A stretch of 64,000 nt of DNA from an uncultured Prevotellaceae bacterium (GTDB lineage: Bacteria; Bacteroidota; Bacteroidia; Bacteroidales; Bacteroidaceae), in contig CACYJV010000005.1 of the NCBI GenBank assembly GCA_902774815.1, forward strand, positions 124,001 through 188,000, given 5' to 3'. Positions 9,787 to 18,845 of this stretch are shown here, in pieces (position 1 is the stretch's first letter; each line of letters opens with the position of its first letter). Below the pieces are notes generated by a model. That model worked only from the letters and a program-made list of their open reading frames with translations. It ran no database searches and was not told the origin of the DNA. The position numbers and the translations under genes were made by a program.

Positions 9787-10498
9787 CCCTTCAAACATCA
9801 AAACAACTTTGAACGTTTCCAAGCCATCCCTCTTACATCCCGTCAGCCGTATGCGCATGCTACTGCTCATACTGCTCATAGCCTTCCCCGTGTCGCCTTC
9901 TATGGTTTGGGCACAGGAGGATTTTCGCGTCGATACCATCTCCGACGCACTCTTTCAGCACATGCAGGGCAAATCCTATCCTGAGGAATGCACCATCAGC
10001 CGCTCCGACCTGCGTATGGTCAGCGTACTTCATGTCGATTTCCAAGGCAATACGCGTCATGGCGTCATCATTTGCAACAAGGCCATCGCCAAAGACCTGC
10101 TCGACATTTTCCGTGAGCTCTACCGACAGCGCTACCCTATCGCCCAGATACGTCCCATCGATGACTTCGATGCCAACGACGAGCGCTCCATGCAGGCTAA
10201 TAACACCTCGTGCTTCTGCTACCGGGTCGTAAACGGTTCGAAACATCTCTCCATGCATGCCCGTGGACTGGCCATTGACCTGAACCCGTTGCAAAACCCA
10301 TGCGTAAAGCGGCGCAAGGACGGCACGCTCTTCATCCAGCCCCGAACGGCACGGCCCTACGTCAATCGTGCACGCACCTTCAAATATAAAATCACACACA
10401 ACGACCTGGCCTATCGCCTCTTTGCTCAACATGGTTTCACGTGGGGTGGCGACTGGCGGTCGCTGAAAGACTATCAACACTTCGAGAAGAAGCCATAA
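9779..10498 (+). CDS. M15-family peptidase (D,D-carboxypeptidase/L-Ala-D-Glu endopeptidase-like), secreted
   Basis: Zinc peptidase of the VanY/M15 fold acting on peptidoglycan peptides. It has the SxHxxGxAxD motif (SMHARGLAIDLNP) and the C-terminal zinc ligand in WGGDWRSLKDYQHFE. A signal peptide (MRMLLLILLIAFPVSPSMVWA) starts at the internal ATG 9851, which is a good alternative start to 9779; the 9779 start overlaps the HAD stop and may simply reflect coupling. It is secreted to the periplasm and could be lipidated or soluble. The exact peptide bond cleaved is not resolvable from sequence. Confidence 0.88.
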   Translation: MTDPSNIKTTLNVSKPSLLHPVSRMRMLLLILLIAFPVSPSMVWAQEDFRVDTISDALFQHMQGKSYPEECTISRSDLRMVSVLHVDFQGNTRHGVIICNKAIAKDLLDIFRELYRQRYPIAQIRPIDDFDANDERSMQANNTSCFCYRVVNGSKHLSMHARGLAIDLNPLQNPCVKRRKDGTLFIQPRTARPYVNRARTFKYKITHNDLAYRLFAQHGFTWGGDWRSLKDYQHFEKKP

Positions 10499-10503
10499 CA
10501 CTC

Positions 10504-13494
10504 ATGAAGCGATTCATCATCATCCTATTTACCATACTGTCTGTACTCACCATTCAGGCTCAAAATGTTATTTTCATTGGCGGTGGAAGTCCTAACAAGG
10601 AGAAGAACGACTCCACGGCGAAGAAACATATTCGTCTGTACGGCAGAGTCTACGATTCGTTTACAAAAGCTCCACTGAAAGCACACGTCACACTGATGCG
10701 ACGCGACTCTACCGTCGTCGATACCACGACAAGTTTTGTGTGGTCGTGGGGAACCAGCAACTCGTACTACGAGTTCAAGGTGCCGCGCCATCCTGAGCAC
10801 TTCATCATCAAAGCCGAGTGCGATGGCTATCACACGGGCTACATCAACTACGACATGCGCTACATAGCCCGCAATCGCGAGTTCGAGATGCCACGTATGT
10901 TGCTGAAGAAGAAGGCTGAAGAGGATGGCATCTTTGCCGAAGGTAACCTGGAAGGGGTTGTCGTGACGGGAACAAAAGTGAAGATTGCCTATCGTGGCGA
11001 TACAGTGGTCTATAATGCGTCGGCCTTTAACCTTCCCGAGGGCTCCATGCTCGATGGACTTGTCCGCGAAATGCCAGGTGCCGAACTGAAGGACAATGGC
11101 GACATCTACATCAACGGAAAGAAGGTTGACTACCTGACGCTCAACGGAAAGGACTTCTTCCGTGGCAACAACAAAGTGATGCTCGACAACCTGCCTTACT
11201 ACACGGTGCAGAACGTGGAGGTCTACGATAAGTCGTCGGACGACAGCGAGTGGAAAGGCGAGGAGGTGGAGAAGAAGGACTACGTCATGGACGTGATCCT
11301 GAAACGTGAGTACAACCGAGGGTTGCTGGCCAACATCGAGGGTGGACTGGGCACCGACGACCGCTATCTGGGACGTTTCTTCGGACTCTACTACACCGAT
11401 CACACGCGTCTGTCGATGTTCGGCAACACCAACAACATCAACGAAGACCGCAAGCCAGGCTATGAGGGTGATTGGACGCCTGCCAACCAACCACAAGGGT
11501 TGCGTTCCACGAAGCAGGTCGGCCTGAACCTGACCACGGAGGACCAAGATAAGAACTGGGAGGAGAGTTTCAACACCACTTTCACGTGGAGCGATGCCGA
11601 CGACCAGACACGTACCGACAGCGAACGTTTTTCTGCCGATGGCAACAACATCTTCAGTGGTTCGGAGTCGTGGAGCCGCCAAAAGGACTTCCGTTTCTCG
11701 GCAGAAAATGAAATCACGCTCAACGTTCCCATTAAACTGCGCTTCTCCAACAACGTGAGCTACAGCAACGGCAACCGAACGTCGGAAAGCAACGACTCTA
11801 CATGGCGCAGCAGCCTGACAAACCGCACTTTCAACAGCGGCTTGAACAAGTATCGCACGTTTAACACAGGTAATTATATCACTTGGTACAAGAAACTGCC
11901 CTGGGGAGACAATTTCACGATGCAGTTCAATATCAGTTATAACCGCAACAAACCATCTGATTCGTTCAGTCGAAGTCTGACGGAATACCTGCAGACGGGC
12001 GACAGCGACTATCGCGACCGCTACACTGACAGCCACTCCGAAAGCTACACCTATTCGGTTGTAACCGACTATGCCATTTCACTGCTGAACGGCTGGCGCA
12101 TCACTCCTTTCTTCAGGTACCAGCAGACCTACAGCTCATCACACAATATGAGTTATCGTTTGGACAGGCTTTCGTCAATTGACAATGGACAATTGACAAT
12201 TGATAATTATGATTACCCATCCAACGGAAAATCATTTGTCACGAAAACAAATCATAATTATCAATTGTCAATTATCAATTATCAATTTCCCCTCGGCTGG
12301 TTGCCTTCCAACGAACTACTGCTCAGTGTTCTCGATACCGACAACTCCGATACCCACACCCATTTCGAACGAGGCTATCGTGGAGGGCTATATTTCACGA
12401 AACAACTGGGCGACGACGAGGGATGGCTGTCGTTAACCCTACCCATTGAGAAAGTCCACGAGCGCATGCACTACGACGATGGCGTCCTCGATACCATTGC
12501 CCACCGCTCCGACCTGATGTTCACGCCTCGATTCTCATGGTACCGCTGGGGCAAGAATTTCAAAATGATCCAGTACAACATGAGCATGGAAAAGCCTGAC
12601 TATGCTTCGCTCATGCCGACCGATGATACGACGAATCCTCTGGTTCATATGTTCAACAACCCACACCTGAAGAACCGAATCGACCACATCCTCTACACGT
12701 CGTTCAACTTCCGTAATGACTCCACGGCACGAGTCATCACGCTAGGGGGCTCTGCTACGCTGACGCATAACGCCTGGGGAACACGCTCGGCTTACAACAC
12801 GCAGACAGGTGCCTACACCTATATGCAGGACAATGTAAACGGAAACTGGAATGCCAGCGTATCCATCGACTATGAGCGTCCTTTGGGCAAGGCTCGTCTC
12901 TTCACCTTTGAAAACAATCTCAACTTCACCTATACCCACAGTGTGGACTTTGACCTTCTCTCGTATGATGCGACATCGACGATGCCTTCACCCGAAGATG
13001 GAGATTGGGGCGAGCCTGTTCTCTCTAAAGTCAACACGACCTTCGCTACCGAGCATCTGGAACTAAAGTATCAAAAAGGAAAACTTACCCTGCAGACAAG
13101 TGGACAAGTGAGTTGGCGCCACAGTAGCGGCACTAGCGACAACTTCCAGACCATCAATGCCTGGGACTACAACTACGGTGTTACGGCAAAATACACCATT
13201 CCATGGATGAACGTCGATCTTGCCACCGACCTGAAGATGTTCTCACGTCGCGGCTATAACTCAGAGATGATGAATACCGACGATCTCGTATGGAACGCCT
13301 CGCTTTCGCGTTCGTTCTTCAAAGGCAAGCTCACCGCGAAACTCATGGCCTTCGACATCCTGCACCAGCTGTCATCCACGCAGTACAGCGTGAACGCACA
13401 GGGACGCACCGAGACTTGGCACAACTGCATACCACGCTATGCCCTGCTGACGCTGGCGTATAAGTTCCAGAAAATGCCGAAGAAAAAGAAATAA
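10504..13494 (+). CDS. Outer-membrane beta-barrel protein with regulatory-like N-terminal domain (TonB-receptor-related)
   Basis: 996 residues from ATG 10504 (MKRFIIILFTILSVLTIQAQ signal peptide); the open frame extends further upstream but that part overlaps the M15 gene. A carboxypeptidase-regulatory/CNA-B-like domain (LYGRVYDSFTKAPLKAHVTL) is followed by a plug-like domain (PEGSMLDGLVREMPGAELK, the DIYINGKKVDYLTLNGKDFF segment) and a long barrel of alternating aromatic strands. This is the Bacteroidota 'outer membrane beta-barrel' family, related to TonB-dependent receptors; its substrate is unknown. In the barrel a 24-bp perfect inverted repeat is read through in frame as IDNGQLTIDNYDY...YQLSIINYQF and probably forms an extra extracellular loop. 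Confidence 0.88.
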   Translation: MKRFIIILFTILSVLTIQAQNVIFIGGGSPNKEKNDSTAKKHIRLYGRVYDSFTKAPLKAHVTLMRRDSTVVDTTTSFVWSWGTSNSYYEFKVPRHPEHFIIKAECDGYHTGYINYDMRYIARNREFEMPRMLLKKKAEEDGIFAEGNLEGVVVTGTKVKIAYRGDTVVYNASAFNLPEGSMLDGLVREMPGAELKDNGDIYINGKKVDYLTLNGKDFFRGNNKVMLDNLPYYTVQNVEVYDKSSDDSEWKGEEVEKKDYVMDVILKREYNRGLLANIEGGLGTDDRYLGRFFGLYYTDHTRLSMFGNTNNINEDRKPGYEGDWTPANQPQGLRSTKQVGLNLTTEDQDKNWEESFNTTFTWSDADDQTRTDSERFSADGNNIFSGSESWSRQKDFRFSAENEITLNVPIKLRFSNNVSYSNGNRTSESNDSTWRSSLTNRTFNSGLNKYRTFNTGNYITWYKKLPWGDNFTMQFNISYNRNKPSDSFSRSLTEYLQTGDSDYRDRYTDSHSESYTYSVVTDYAISLLNGWRITPFFRYQQTYSSSHNMSYRLDRLSSIDNGQLTIDNYDYPSNGKSFVTKTNHNYQLSIINYQFPLGWLPSNELLLSVLDTDNSDTHTHFERGYRGGLYFTKQLGDDEGWLSLTLPIEKVHERMHYDDGVLDTIAHRSDLMFTPRFSWYRWGKNFKMIQYNMSMEKPDYASLMPTDDTTNPLVHMFNNPHLKNRIDHILYTSFNFRNDSTARVITLGGSATLTHNAWGTRSAYNTQTGAYTYMQDNVNGNWNASVSIDYERPLGKARLFTFENNLNFTYTHSVDFDLLSYDATSTMPSPEDGDWGEPVLSKVNTTFATEHLELKYQKGKLTLQTSGQVSWRHSSGTSDNFQTINAWDYNYGVTAKYTIPWMNVDLATDLKMFSRRGYNSEMMNTDDLVWNASLSRSFFKGKLTAKLMAFDILHQLSSTQYSVNAQGRTETWHNCIPRYALLTLAYKFQKMPKKKK
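12175..12290. repeat. In-frame AATTGACAATTG palindrome in the outer-membrane protein gene
   Basis: The arms 12191-12214 and 12250-12273 are a perfect 24-bp inverted repeat with a 35-nt loop, extended by further AATTG(A/T)CAATT and TATCAATT units. It is translated without a stop. Confidence 0.85.
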
Positions 13495-13511
13495 AGAGAA
13501 CCCAATTCCTG

Positions 13512-13539
13512 CCCCTCCCCAAAGGAGGGGTATTTTTTT
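13512..13539 (+). terminator. Rho-independent terminator of the lysS-to-OMP plus-strand block
   Basis: Stem CCCCTCC / GGAGGGG with a CCAAA loop, followed by TATTTTTTT. It ends the plus-strand block 17 bases after the outer-membrane protein stop. The stem resembles family A and may be a domesticated copy. Confidence 0.85.
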
Positions 13540-13577
13540 AGGGAATGACATATGAGTTGACCTATTATAAGCTGAAA

Positions 13578-13634
13578 GACTTCGGAGATGTCGCATCTAG
13601 CTATATAAACATAACGTACGACATCTTCGAAGTC
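13578..13634. repeat. 16-bp inverted repeat between convergent genes
   Basis: GACTTCGGAGATGTCG (13578-13593) and CGACATCTTCGAAGTC (13619-13634) pair with one mismatch across a 25-nt loop. This resembles the mini-palindromes elsewhere in the window but with longer arms. Confidence 0.65.
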
Positions 13635-13665
13635 GATATCCCCACACAAGATTTCCTATAATTAT

Positions 13666-13691
13666 GACCTCTCCGAGGTCTCTTTTCTTTT
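13666..13691 (+). terminator. Second hairpin with T-rich tail between convergent genes
   Basis: GACCTC-TCC-GAGGTC followed by TCTTTTCTTTT. It may back up the upstream terminator. Confidence 0.5.
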
Positions 13692-13755
13692 GAAGGTGGA
13701 GCAACTGGTATATTATTCCTTTTTTTATTAGTTTCCTCAGCAGAAAGGTAATGAC

Positions 13756-13793
13756 AAGCCCCTCCCTTGGGGAGGGGAAAGGGGTGGGCTTAT
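13756..13793. repeat. Family A repeat abutting the mnmA stop codon
   Basis: CCCCTCCCTTGGGGAGGGG followed by AAAGGGGTGGGCTT. Its last bases form part of the mnmA stop codon (TAA, minus strand). Confidence 0.75.
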
Positions 13794-14902
13794 ACTGTAA
13801 TCTCCCCCGACCCATAGCAACGGTGGAAGTCACGGTCATAGACCACGCAGAACTGACCGGGTGCAACGCCCTGCACCCAACGGTCGGTATGCATCCTGTA
13901 ACGACCGTCACCAAGGTTCTCAGCAATACCAATAAAATAGTCGGGTGTATGCCGCACCTTGAAAGTAACCTCTTGAGGAAGGGGGGTAGGTATCTTGGTC
14001 AACCAATGAAAATCCTTGATCACGAACTCCTTTTTATGTGCCTTGATGGGCTCATAGCCTTTCACAACATACAGGATGTTGTTTTCCACGTCTTTCTTTA
14101 CCACATTCCACGGACCGCCGCCCAGTCCAAGTCCTTTGCGTTGGCCGATGGTGTGGAACCAATGTCCCTTGTGCTTACCCAGCACCTTACCGGTATCTAT
14201 ATCTATGACGTCGCCTTCCTGTTCGCCTAAGTAGCGACGAACGTAGTCGTTGTAGTTCAGTTTGCCAAGAAAGCAGATTCCCTGCGAATCCTTTCGCTTG
14301 GCATTTACCAGATGCTCACGCTCGGCGATCTCGCGCACCTCCTCCTTCCGCATATGCCCAATCGGGAACAGTGCTTTTTTCAATTGCCAATCGTAGAGCT
14401 GTGCCAAAAAGTCGGTCTGATCCTTCACGGGGTCGGGACTCGTGCAAAGCCACTTCACCTGCTCCTTGCCCCCTTCTCCATCAACCTCTTCTATCTCCGT
14501 CTGTGCATAGTGCCCTGTGGCGATGAGGTCATATTCGTGTCCACGCTTGCGGTCGAAAGCACCGAACTTGATCAGCCGATTGCACATCACGTCGGGATTA
14601 GGCGTACGACCGGCACGCACCGACTCCATCGTGTAGCGAGTCACCTCGTCCCAGTAGTCTCGGTGGCAGTCCACGATCTCCAACGTCACGCCAAACCTAT
14701 GGCATAGCGCCGTTGCCATCTCCACATCCTCCTCCATCGAGCAGTCCCATTCACCCTCATCGTCGTTAGGACCGATCTTGATGTAGAAGCAGTCGGGCTT
14801 CAGCCCATGACTCACCAGTTCGTAGAGCACCACGGCACTGTCCACACCTCCTGAGAGGAGCACGGCAATGCGTTTGTCTTTCAGCGATTCGTAATTGATC
14901 AT
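13790..14902 (-). CDS. mnmA: tRNA-specific 2-thiouridylase
   Basis: Thiolates U34 of tRNA Lys/Glu/Gln using ATP and sulfur relayed through the Tus/IscS system. It has 370 residues. The N-terminal PP-loop is SGGVDSAV. The catalytic cysteines are in NPDVMCNRLIKF and DSQGICFLG, and the tRNA-contact segment FHTIGQRKGLGLGG is present. The gene runs convergent to the plus-strand block and has its own promoter-like box at 14920-14927. The stop codon lies at the edge of a family A repeat. Confidence 0.96.
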   Translation of the reverse strand: MINYESLKDKRIAVLLSGGVDSAVVLYELVSHGLKPDCFYIKIGPNDDEGEWDCSMEEDVEMATALCHRFGVTLEIVDCHRDYWDEVTRYTMESVRAGRTPNPDVMCNRLIKFGAFDRKRGHEYDLIATGHYAQTEIEEVDGEGGKEQVKWLCTSPDPVKDQTDFLAQLYDWQLKKALFPIGHMRKEEVREIAEREHLVNAKRKDSQGICFLGKLNYNDYVRRYLGEQEGDVIDIDTGKVLGKHKGHWFHTIGQRKGLGLGGGPWNVVKKDVENNILYVVKGYEPIKAHKKEFVIKDFHWLTKIPTPLPQEVTFKVRHTPDYFIGIAENLGDGRYRMHTDRWVQGVAPGQFCVVYDRDFHRCYGSGEITV

Positions 14903-14919
14903 ATTCCAACTATTTTCTG

Positions 14920-14927
14920 CAAAATTA
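14920..14927 (-). promoter_or_regulatory. Putative -7 box for mnmA
   Basis: TAATTTTG on the minus strand fits TAnnTTTG, 17 bases before the mnmA ATG. Confidence 0.45.
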
Positions 14928-14970
14928 CATTTTTATTCCTGAAAAGCGACTTATTTACGATTATTTTTCG

Positions 14971-14978
14971 TATCTTTG
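14971..14978 (+). promoter_or_regulatory. Putative -7 box for the sialidase gene
   Basis: TATCTTTG fits TAnnTTTG. The 5' leader to the ATG at 15031 is about 50 nt and A-rich. Confidence 0.5.
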
Positions 14979-15030
14979 GGCACAAATTTATCTACTAACC
15001 AATTATTTCATAACAAAAAACCAAACATCT

Positions 15031-18000
15031 ATGAACAAGATTCTACTTCTGTTTTTCGGATTCTTGGCTTCATTGCTGCCGGCACTGACCGTTTCGGCTG
15101 ACGACGACATCCAGTGGCCCATCACCGATGCCACCTACCAGATCACCGTGGGTGGACAAGTAAAGGCTGAGGCCGACCTCGTCGACGGAGGCCTCTACGT
15201 CATCTACCAACCTCGCAACAACACCTGTATCGAGGAGGGCACCGACCTGAAGCTCATGCTCAACGGTCTGTCCTACAGTGCCCTTAACGGCTCCACGAAG
15301 ACGAGCTATGTGTTCAAGCTCCTCAAGCAGGACGACGGCACGTGGCAGATCCAGTCGTCAACGGGTGGCTACTTCCCCGTGCCCACGGGCAATGGCAACC
15401 TCTACACCTCTGAGACGGCAGGCAACTATTCGTGGAACTTCAACGACAACGGATATGTGTTCCCGCGCATCACCGTCGACGGCACTACCTACGGCCTCGA
15501 CCGTGCCAGCTATGGCGTTTACTCCTACACGTCAGTCAACTCCACCGAGGGCTCTGCTCAGTGCTACCAGCTCTACCCCGTCACCTTGGGCGAGGAGTCG
15601 GCACCGGAGGAGATCCAGGAGTTCACGGCCTATCAGATCATCAATGCCAACGGCCGTGGCATGCTCTACTACAGCCCCTCTCACTCGAGCGACTTCGTCT
15701 GGTCGACGGGTAAGAACGACTCCAACACCAGCGCCGAGAACTACCAGTGGGTGTTCGTGAAGACGGAGAACGGCGACTACAACCTCTATAACATCGGACG
15801 CCGCGCTTACATCGAGCCGTCGAACGAGCTGGGCAACTACCAGACCACTGCCACCGACTCCTACTCGCCAAAGATGACGTGGGTGTTCACGCAGAACAAG
15901 GTGGGCATCACGCTCGAGCAGCTCAGCAACACCAACTATGCACTCCACACCACCGACAGCGAGGTCTACATGTCGGTGAGCAACTCCTTCGTCGGACCGC
16001 TCATCTCCTACTATGCTCCTAACGATGGCGGCGTGCCGTTCTACTTCGTCAAAGGACAGCCCGTCAGCGAGGAGGTGAAGAACGAGATCCTCAACGGCAT
16101 CACCTCGCTCAGCGACCGCGACATCAGCGTACGCCAGGGCTACGAGACGGTGGGCCGCAACAACGACAACGCCGTGCTGCTGCGCGTCGGCATCAGTGGC
16201 AACATCGCCGCAACCATCAACAGCATCAGCGTCAAGCTGAAAGGCAACTCGCGTGAGAACATTGAGCGCCTGGCCGTCTATCAGTCGAACAACGCTGAGT
16301 TCTATGCCGACGAGAATCCCGTATCGCTCGGCTCCACAGCTCCCGACAACGATGAGATGACGCTGACCTTCAACGAGGGCTTCACCCTGAAGAACGGCAC
16401 CAACTACCTCTGGCTGACGGCCGACATCAAGGACGATGCCACGCTGGCTGCCTTCGTCGACGCCGCCCTGACATCGGTCAACTACACGTTCAACGAGACC
16501 ACCGAGGACATCGCCATCGATGCCTCACTCGGCGACCCGAAGGGCGAGGCTAAGATCTTCGCCACGCAGAGCTTTGCCTATGTGCCCACCACCGACGACT
16601 GCCGCTACTACCGCATCCCGGCCATGGTGCTCGACAAGGAGGGCAACATCGTCGTGGCCAGCGACCGCCGCTACAGCAGCAATGCCGACCTGGGCAATCA
16701 TAAGATTGACGTGTCGATTCGCCGCAGTGTCGATGGCGGACGCACATGGAGTGCTCAGAACCTCATCGCCGTGGGCGACGGACGCAACAGCGCCACCTAT
16801 GGCTATGGCGACCCCGCACTCGTGCGCACAGCCAACGGACGCATCGTCTGCCTGATGGCTGCCGGCAAGAACGGCTACTTCTCCAGCATGCGCAACATCG
16901 GCATCTGCACCAGCGACGACAACGGCGTCACCTGGACACCGGTACGCGAGCTCACCACGAGCAACTTCACCGATGCCACACACAACCTGACCAACCAGCT
17001 GGGCTTCTGGAGCATTTTTACTACTTCGGGCAAGGGACTGCTCAAGCGCGACGGAACGGTGATGTTCACCACCAACACGCTGCCTTCTTCCGGCACGTCG
17101 ACATCCAACTGCGTCATCATCTCGTCGACCGACGAGGGTGAGCACTGGACGCTCGGCCCGGCAACTGCCTATGCCGGCGGCGACGAGTCGAAGCTCGAGG
17201 AGATGAACGACGGCTCGCTGCTCATCTCAGTGCGCCAGAGCGGCGCCCGCGGCTTCAACACGGGTAATGCCGACGGCACCGAGTGGGGCACGCAGTGGCG
17301 CAACAGCCAGATCACGGCCAACGCCTGCAATGCCGACATCCTCTACTACAGCCGCTCCATCGACAACGAGCGCGACATCATGCTCCACACGTATCTGAAG
17401 AACACGGGCTCGCGCCAGAACCTCACACTGGCCATGAGCATCGACCAGGGACAGAACTGGACGGACGTGATGAACATCCAGCCGGGTGGCTGCGCCTACT
17501 CCACCATGGTACGCCTCACCAATGGCGACCTCGCCATCCTCTATGAGGACGAGTCCTATTCGGCTGGCAATGGCTACGCCCAGACCTTCCTCACCATCAC
17601 CGCCGAGCAGATCAAGGAGATGTACGACGCACTGAAGGGCGACACCGAGGACGAGGACTACGAGCGTGCACTGGCGAAGCTCGAGGATGGTGGCGTCTAC
17701 TACTTCTCCACCAGCTATCTCAACGACGAGCATGTCCGTGGCATCTACTATCTGAAGGCTGACGGCACGCTGACCACCGACGCCAATCAGGCTAAGTACT
17801 TCACCTTCCAGAAGACTGCTCTCTCGGGTGGCTTCAAGGCCTACGGCTGGAAGACGGGTCAGTTCACCAACCCGACCAACGCCTCCACCAACACGAAGTA
17901 CATCCGTACCGACTGGCAGAACCGCAACGACTGGGAGGCTCAGGCCATCCTGCTCAACGAGGAAGGTCTCTATGCCGTCCGTGCCACCAATGCCGCCACG

Positions 18001-18699
18001 GAGGCTACATGGGGTTCCAACGCCTGGTGGACCACCGACAGCGAGGGCAATGCCACCTACGACCTTGCCGGTGGCAAGCACTTCATCTGGGACATCGTGA
18101 AAGTGGGCACCACGCCGACCTTCGACGCTGCCGAGACCTATCGCATCCTCGATGCTAATGAGTGCTACATGGCTGAGGTGGAAAGCGGCAAACTGACAAC
18201 GGCCTACCTCCTGAAGGACGACTTCGTCATTTCGCCTGTTGCCAACAAAAAAGGCGTGTTTACCCTGCAAGACAAGACGGCAGACAAGTATGTAGGTGCG
18301 CCCACAGAAATCGGTTTCTGGACACTGGGCTCAACTGCCGCCGAGTGCCACATCCAAGAAGTTGAGCACGACGGGAAGACGGTTTACATGATTCAGGCTC
18401 CATACAACAACCACTTCGACAATGCTGCCGCAGTGTTGAGCGATGCCGCTGGAGTAGAAAACTTCAGCGAAAGCACTGCCGCCTTCGTCATGAGCGACAA
18501 CGACCTCTCACATGCTCTCTACTGGACCATCCGCACCACCGAGGAGGACATTGCGCTCGGCATCAGTCAGGTAAATACTGACAACAGCGCAGCTACGGCT
18601 GTCTTCTCTCCCAACGGCATGCGCCAGCAGCAGCTTCAGCGTGGTCTGAACATTGTCCGCCATTCCAATGGCAAGGTAACGAAGGTCATCCGCAGATAA
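15031..18699 (+). CDS. Large secreted exo-alpha-sialidase (GH33, BNR repeat) with N-terminal carbohydrate-binding-like region
   Basis: 1,222 residues. A signal peptide (to about residue 24) is followed by roughly 330 residues of repeated binding-module-like sequence, then a BNR-neuraminidase N-terminal domain (about 350-510). The six-bladed propeller begins with the YRIP arginine R528 and carries Asp boxes SVDGGRTW (566), SDDNGVTW (628), STDEGEHW (699) and SIDQGQNW (803). A C-terminal region of about 350 residues has more binding-module-like repeats and ends in a Prevotella-style tail (GMRQQQLQRGLNIVRHSNG). It releases terminal sialic acid from host glycoconjugates. Third codon positions are strikingly C/G-rich through about 18.15 kb and then relax, hinting at a composite gene or very strong codon bias. 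Confidence 0.92.
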   Translation: MNKILLLFFGFLASLLPALTVSADDDIQWPITDATYQITVGGQVKAEADLVDGGLYVIYQPRNNTCIEEGTDLKLMLNGLSYSALNGSTKTSYVFKLLKQDDGTWQIQSSTGGYFPVPTGNGNLYTSETAGNYSWNFNDNGYVFPRITVDGTTYGLDRASYGVYSYTSVNSTEGSAQCYQLYPVTLGEESAPEEIQEFTAYQIINANGRGMLYYSPSHSSDFVWSTGKNDSNTSAENYQWVFVKTENGDYNLYNIGRRAYIEPSNELGNYQTTATDSYSPKMTWVFTQNKVGITLEQLSNTNYALHTTDSEVYMSVSNSFVGPLISYYAPNDGGVPFYFVKGQPVSEEVKNEILNGITSLSDRDISVRQGYETVGRNNDNAVLLRVGISGNIAATINSISVKLKGNSRENIERLAVYQSNNAEFYADENPVSLGSTAPDNDEMTLTFNEGFTLKNGTNYLWLTADIKDDATLAAFVDAALTSVNYTFNETTEDIAIDASLGDPKGEAKIFATQSFAYVPTTDDCRYYRIPAMVLDKEGNIVVASDRRYSSNADLGNHKIDVSIRRSVDGGRTWSAQNLIAVGDGRNSATYGYGDPALVRTANGRIVCLMAAGKNGYFSSMRNIGICTSDDNGVTWTPVRELTTSNFTDATHNLTNQLGFWSIFTTSGKGLLKRDGTVMFTTNTLPSSGTSTSNCVIISSTDEGEHWTLGPATAYAGGDESKLEEMNDGSLLISVRQSGARGFNTGNADGTEWGTQWRNSQITANACNADILYYSRSIDNERDIMLHTYLKNTGSRQNLTLAMSIDQGQNWTDVMNIQPGGCAYSTMVRLTNGDLAILYEDESYSAGNGYAQTFLTITAEQIKEMYDALKGDTEDEDYERALAKLEDGGVYYFSTSYLNDEHVRGIYYLKADGTLTTDANQAKYFTFQKTALSGGFKAYGWKTGQFTNPTNASTNTKYIRTDWQNRNDWEAQAILLNEEGLYAVRATNAATEATWGSNAWWTTDSEGNATYDLAGGKHFIWDIVKVGTTPTFDAAETYRILDANECYMAEVESGKLTTAYLLKDDFVISPVANKKGVFTLQDKTADKYVGAPTEIGFWTLGSTAAECHIQEVEHDGKTVYMIQAPYNNHFDNAAAVLSDAAGVENFSESTAAFVMSDNDLSHALYWTIRTTEEDIALGISQVNTDNSAATAVFSPNGMRQQQLQRGLNIVRHSNGKVTKVIRR

Positions 18700-18722
18700 C
18701 ACTCCGTTATAATACAAAACAT

Positions 18723-18772
18723 CGAAAGGCACGGAACGCATGGGAACAGTGTTAGTGGTTCCGTGCCTTTCG
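18723..18772. terminator. Perfect 15-bp hairpin after the sialidase gene
   Basis: CGAAAGGCACGGAAC (18723-18737) pairs perfectly with 18758-18772 across a 20-nt loop. It is 24 bases after the sialidase stop and is probably a terminator, although the following bases are only weakly T-rich. Confidence 0.6.
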
Positions 18773-18845
18773 TTATCTCTCAGCTCCTCAACCCTTCTCC
18801 GCTCGGCACGCGGGGACACTTTCGTAGCACATCGAAGAAAGAACC

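Noticed and set aside
10525-12036. 503-codon frame antisense to the outer-membrane protein gene
   Set aside because: Valine/arginine-rich shadow of a long coding gene, without motifs.
17227-18270. 347-codon frame antisense to the sialidase gene
   Set aside because: Explained by the extreme third-position bias of the sialidase; glycine/valine-rich without features.
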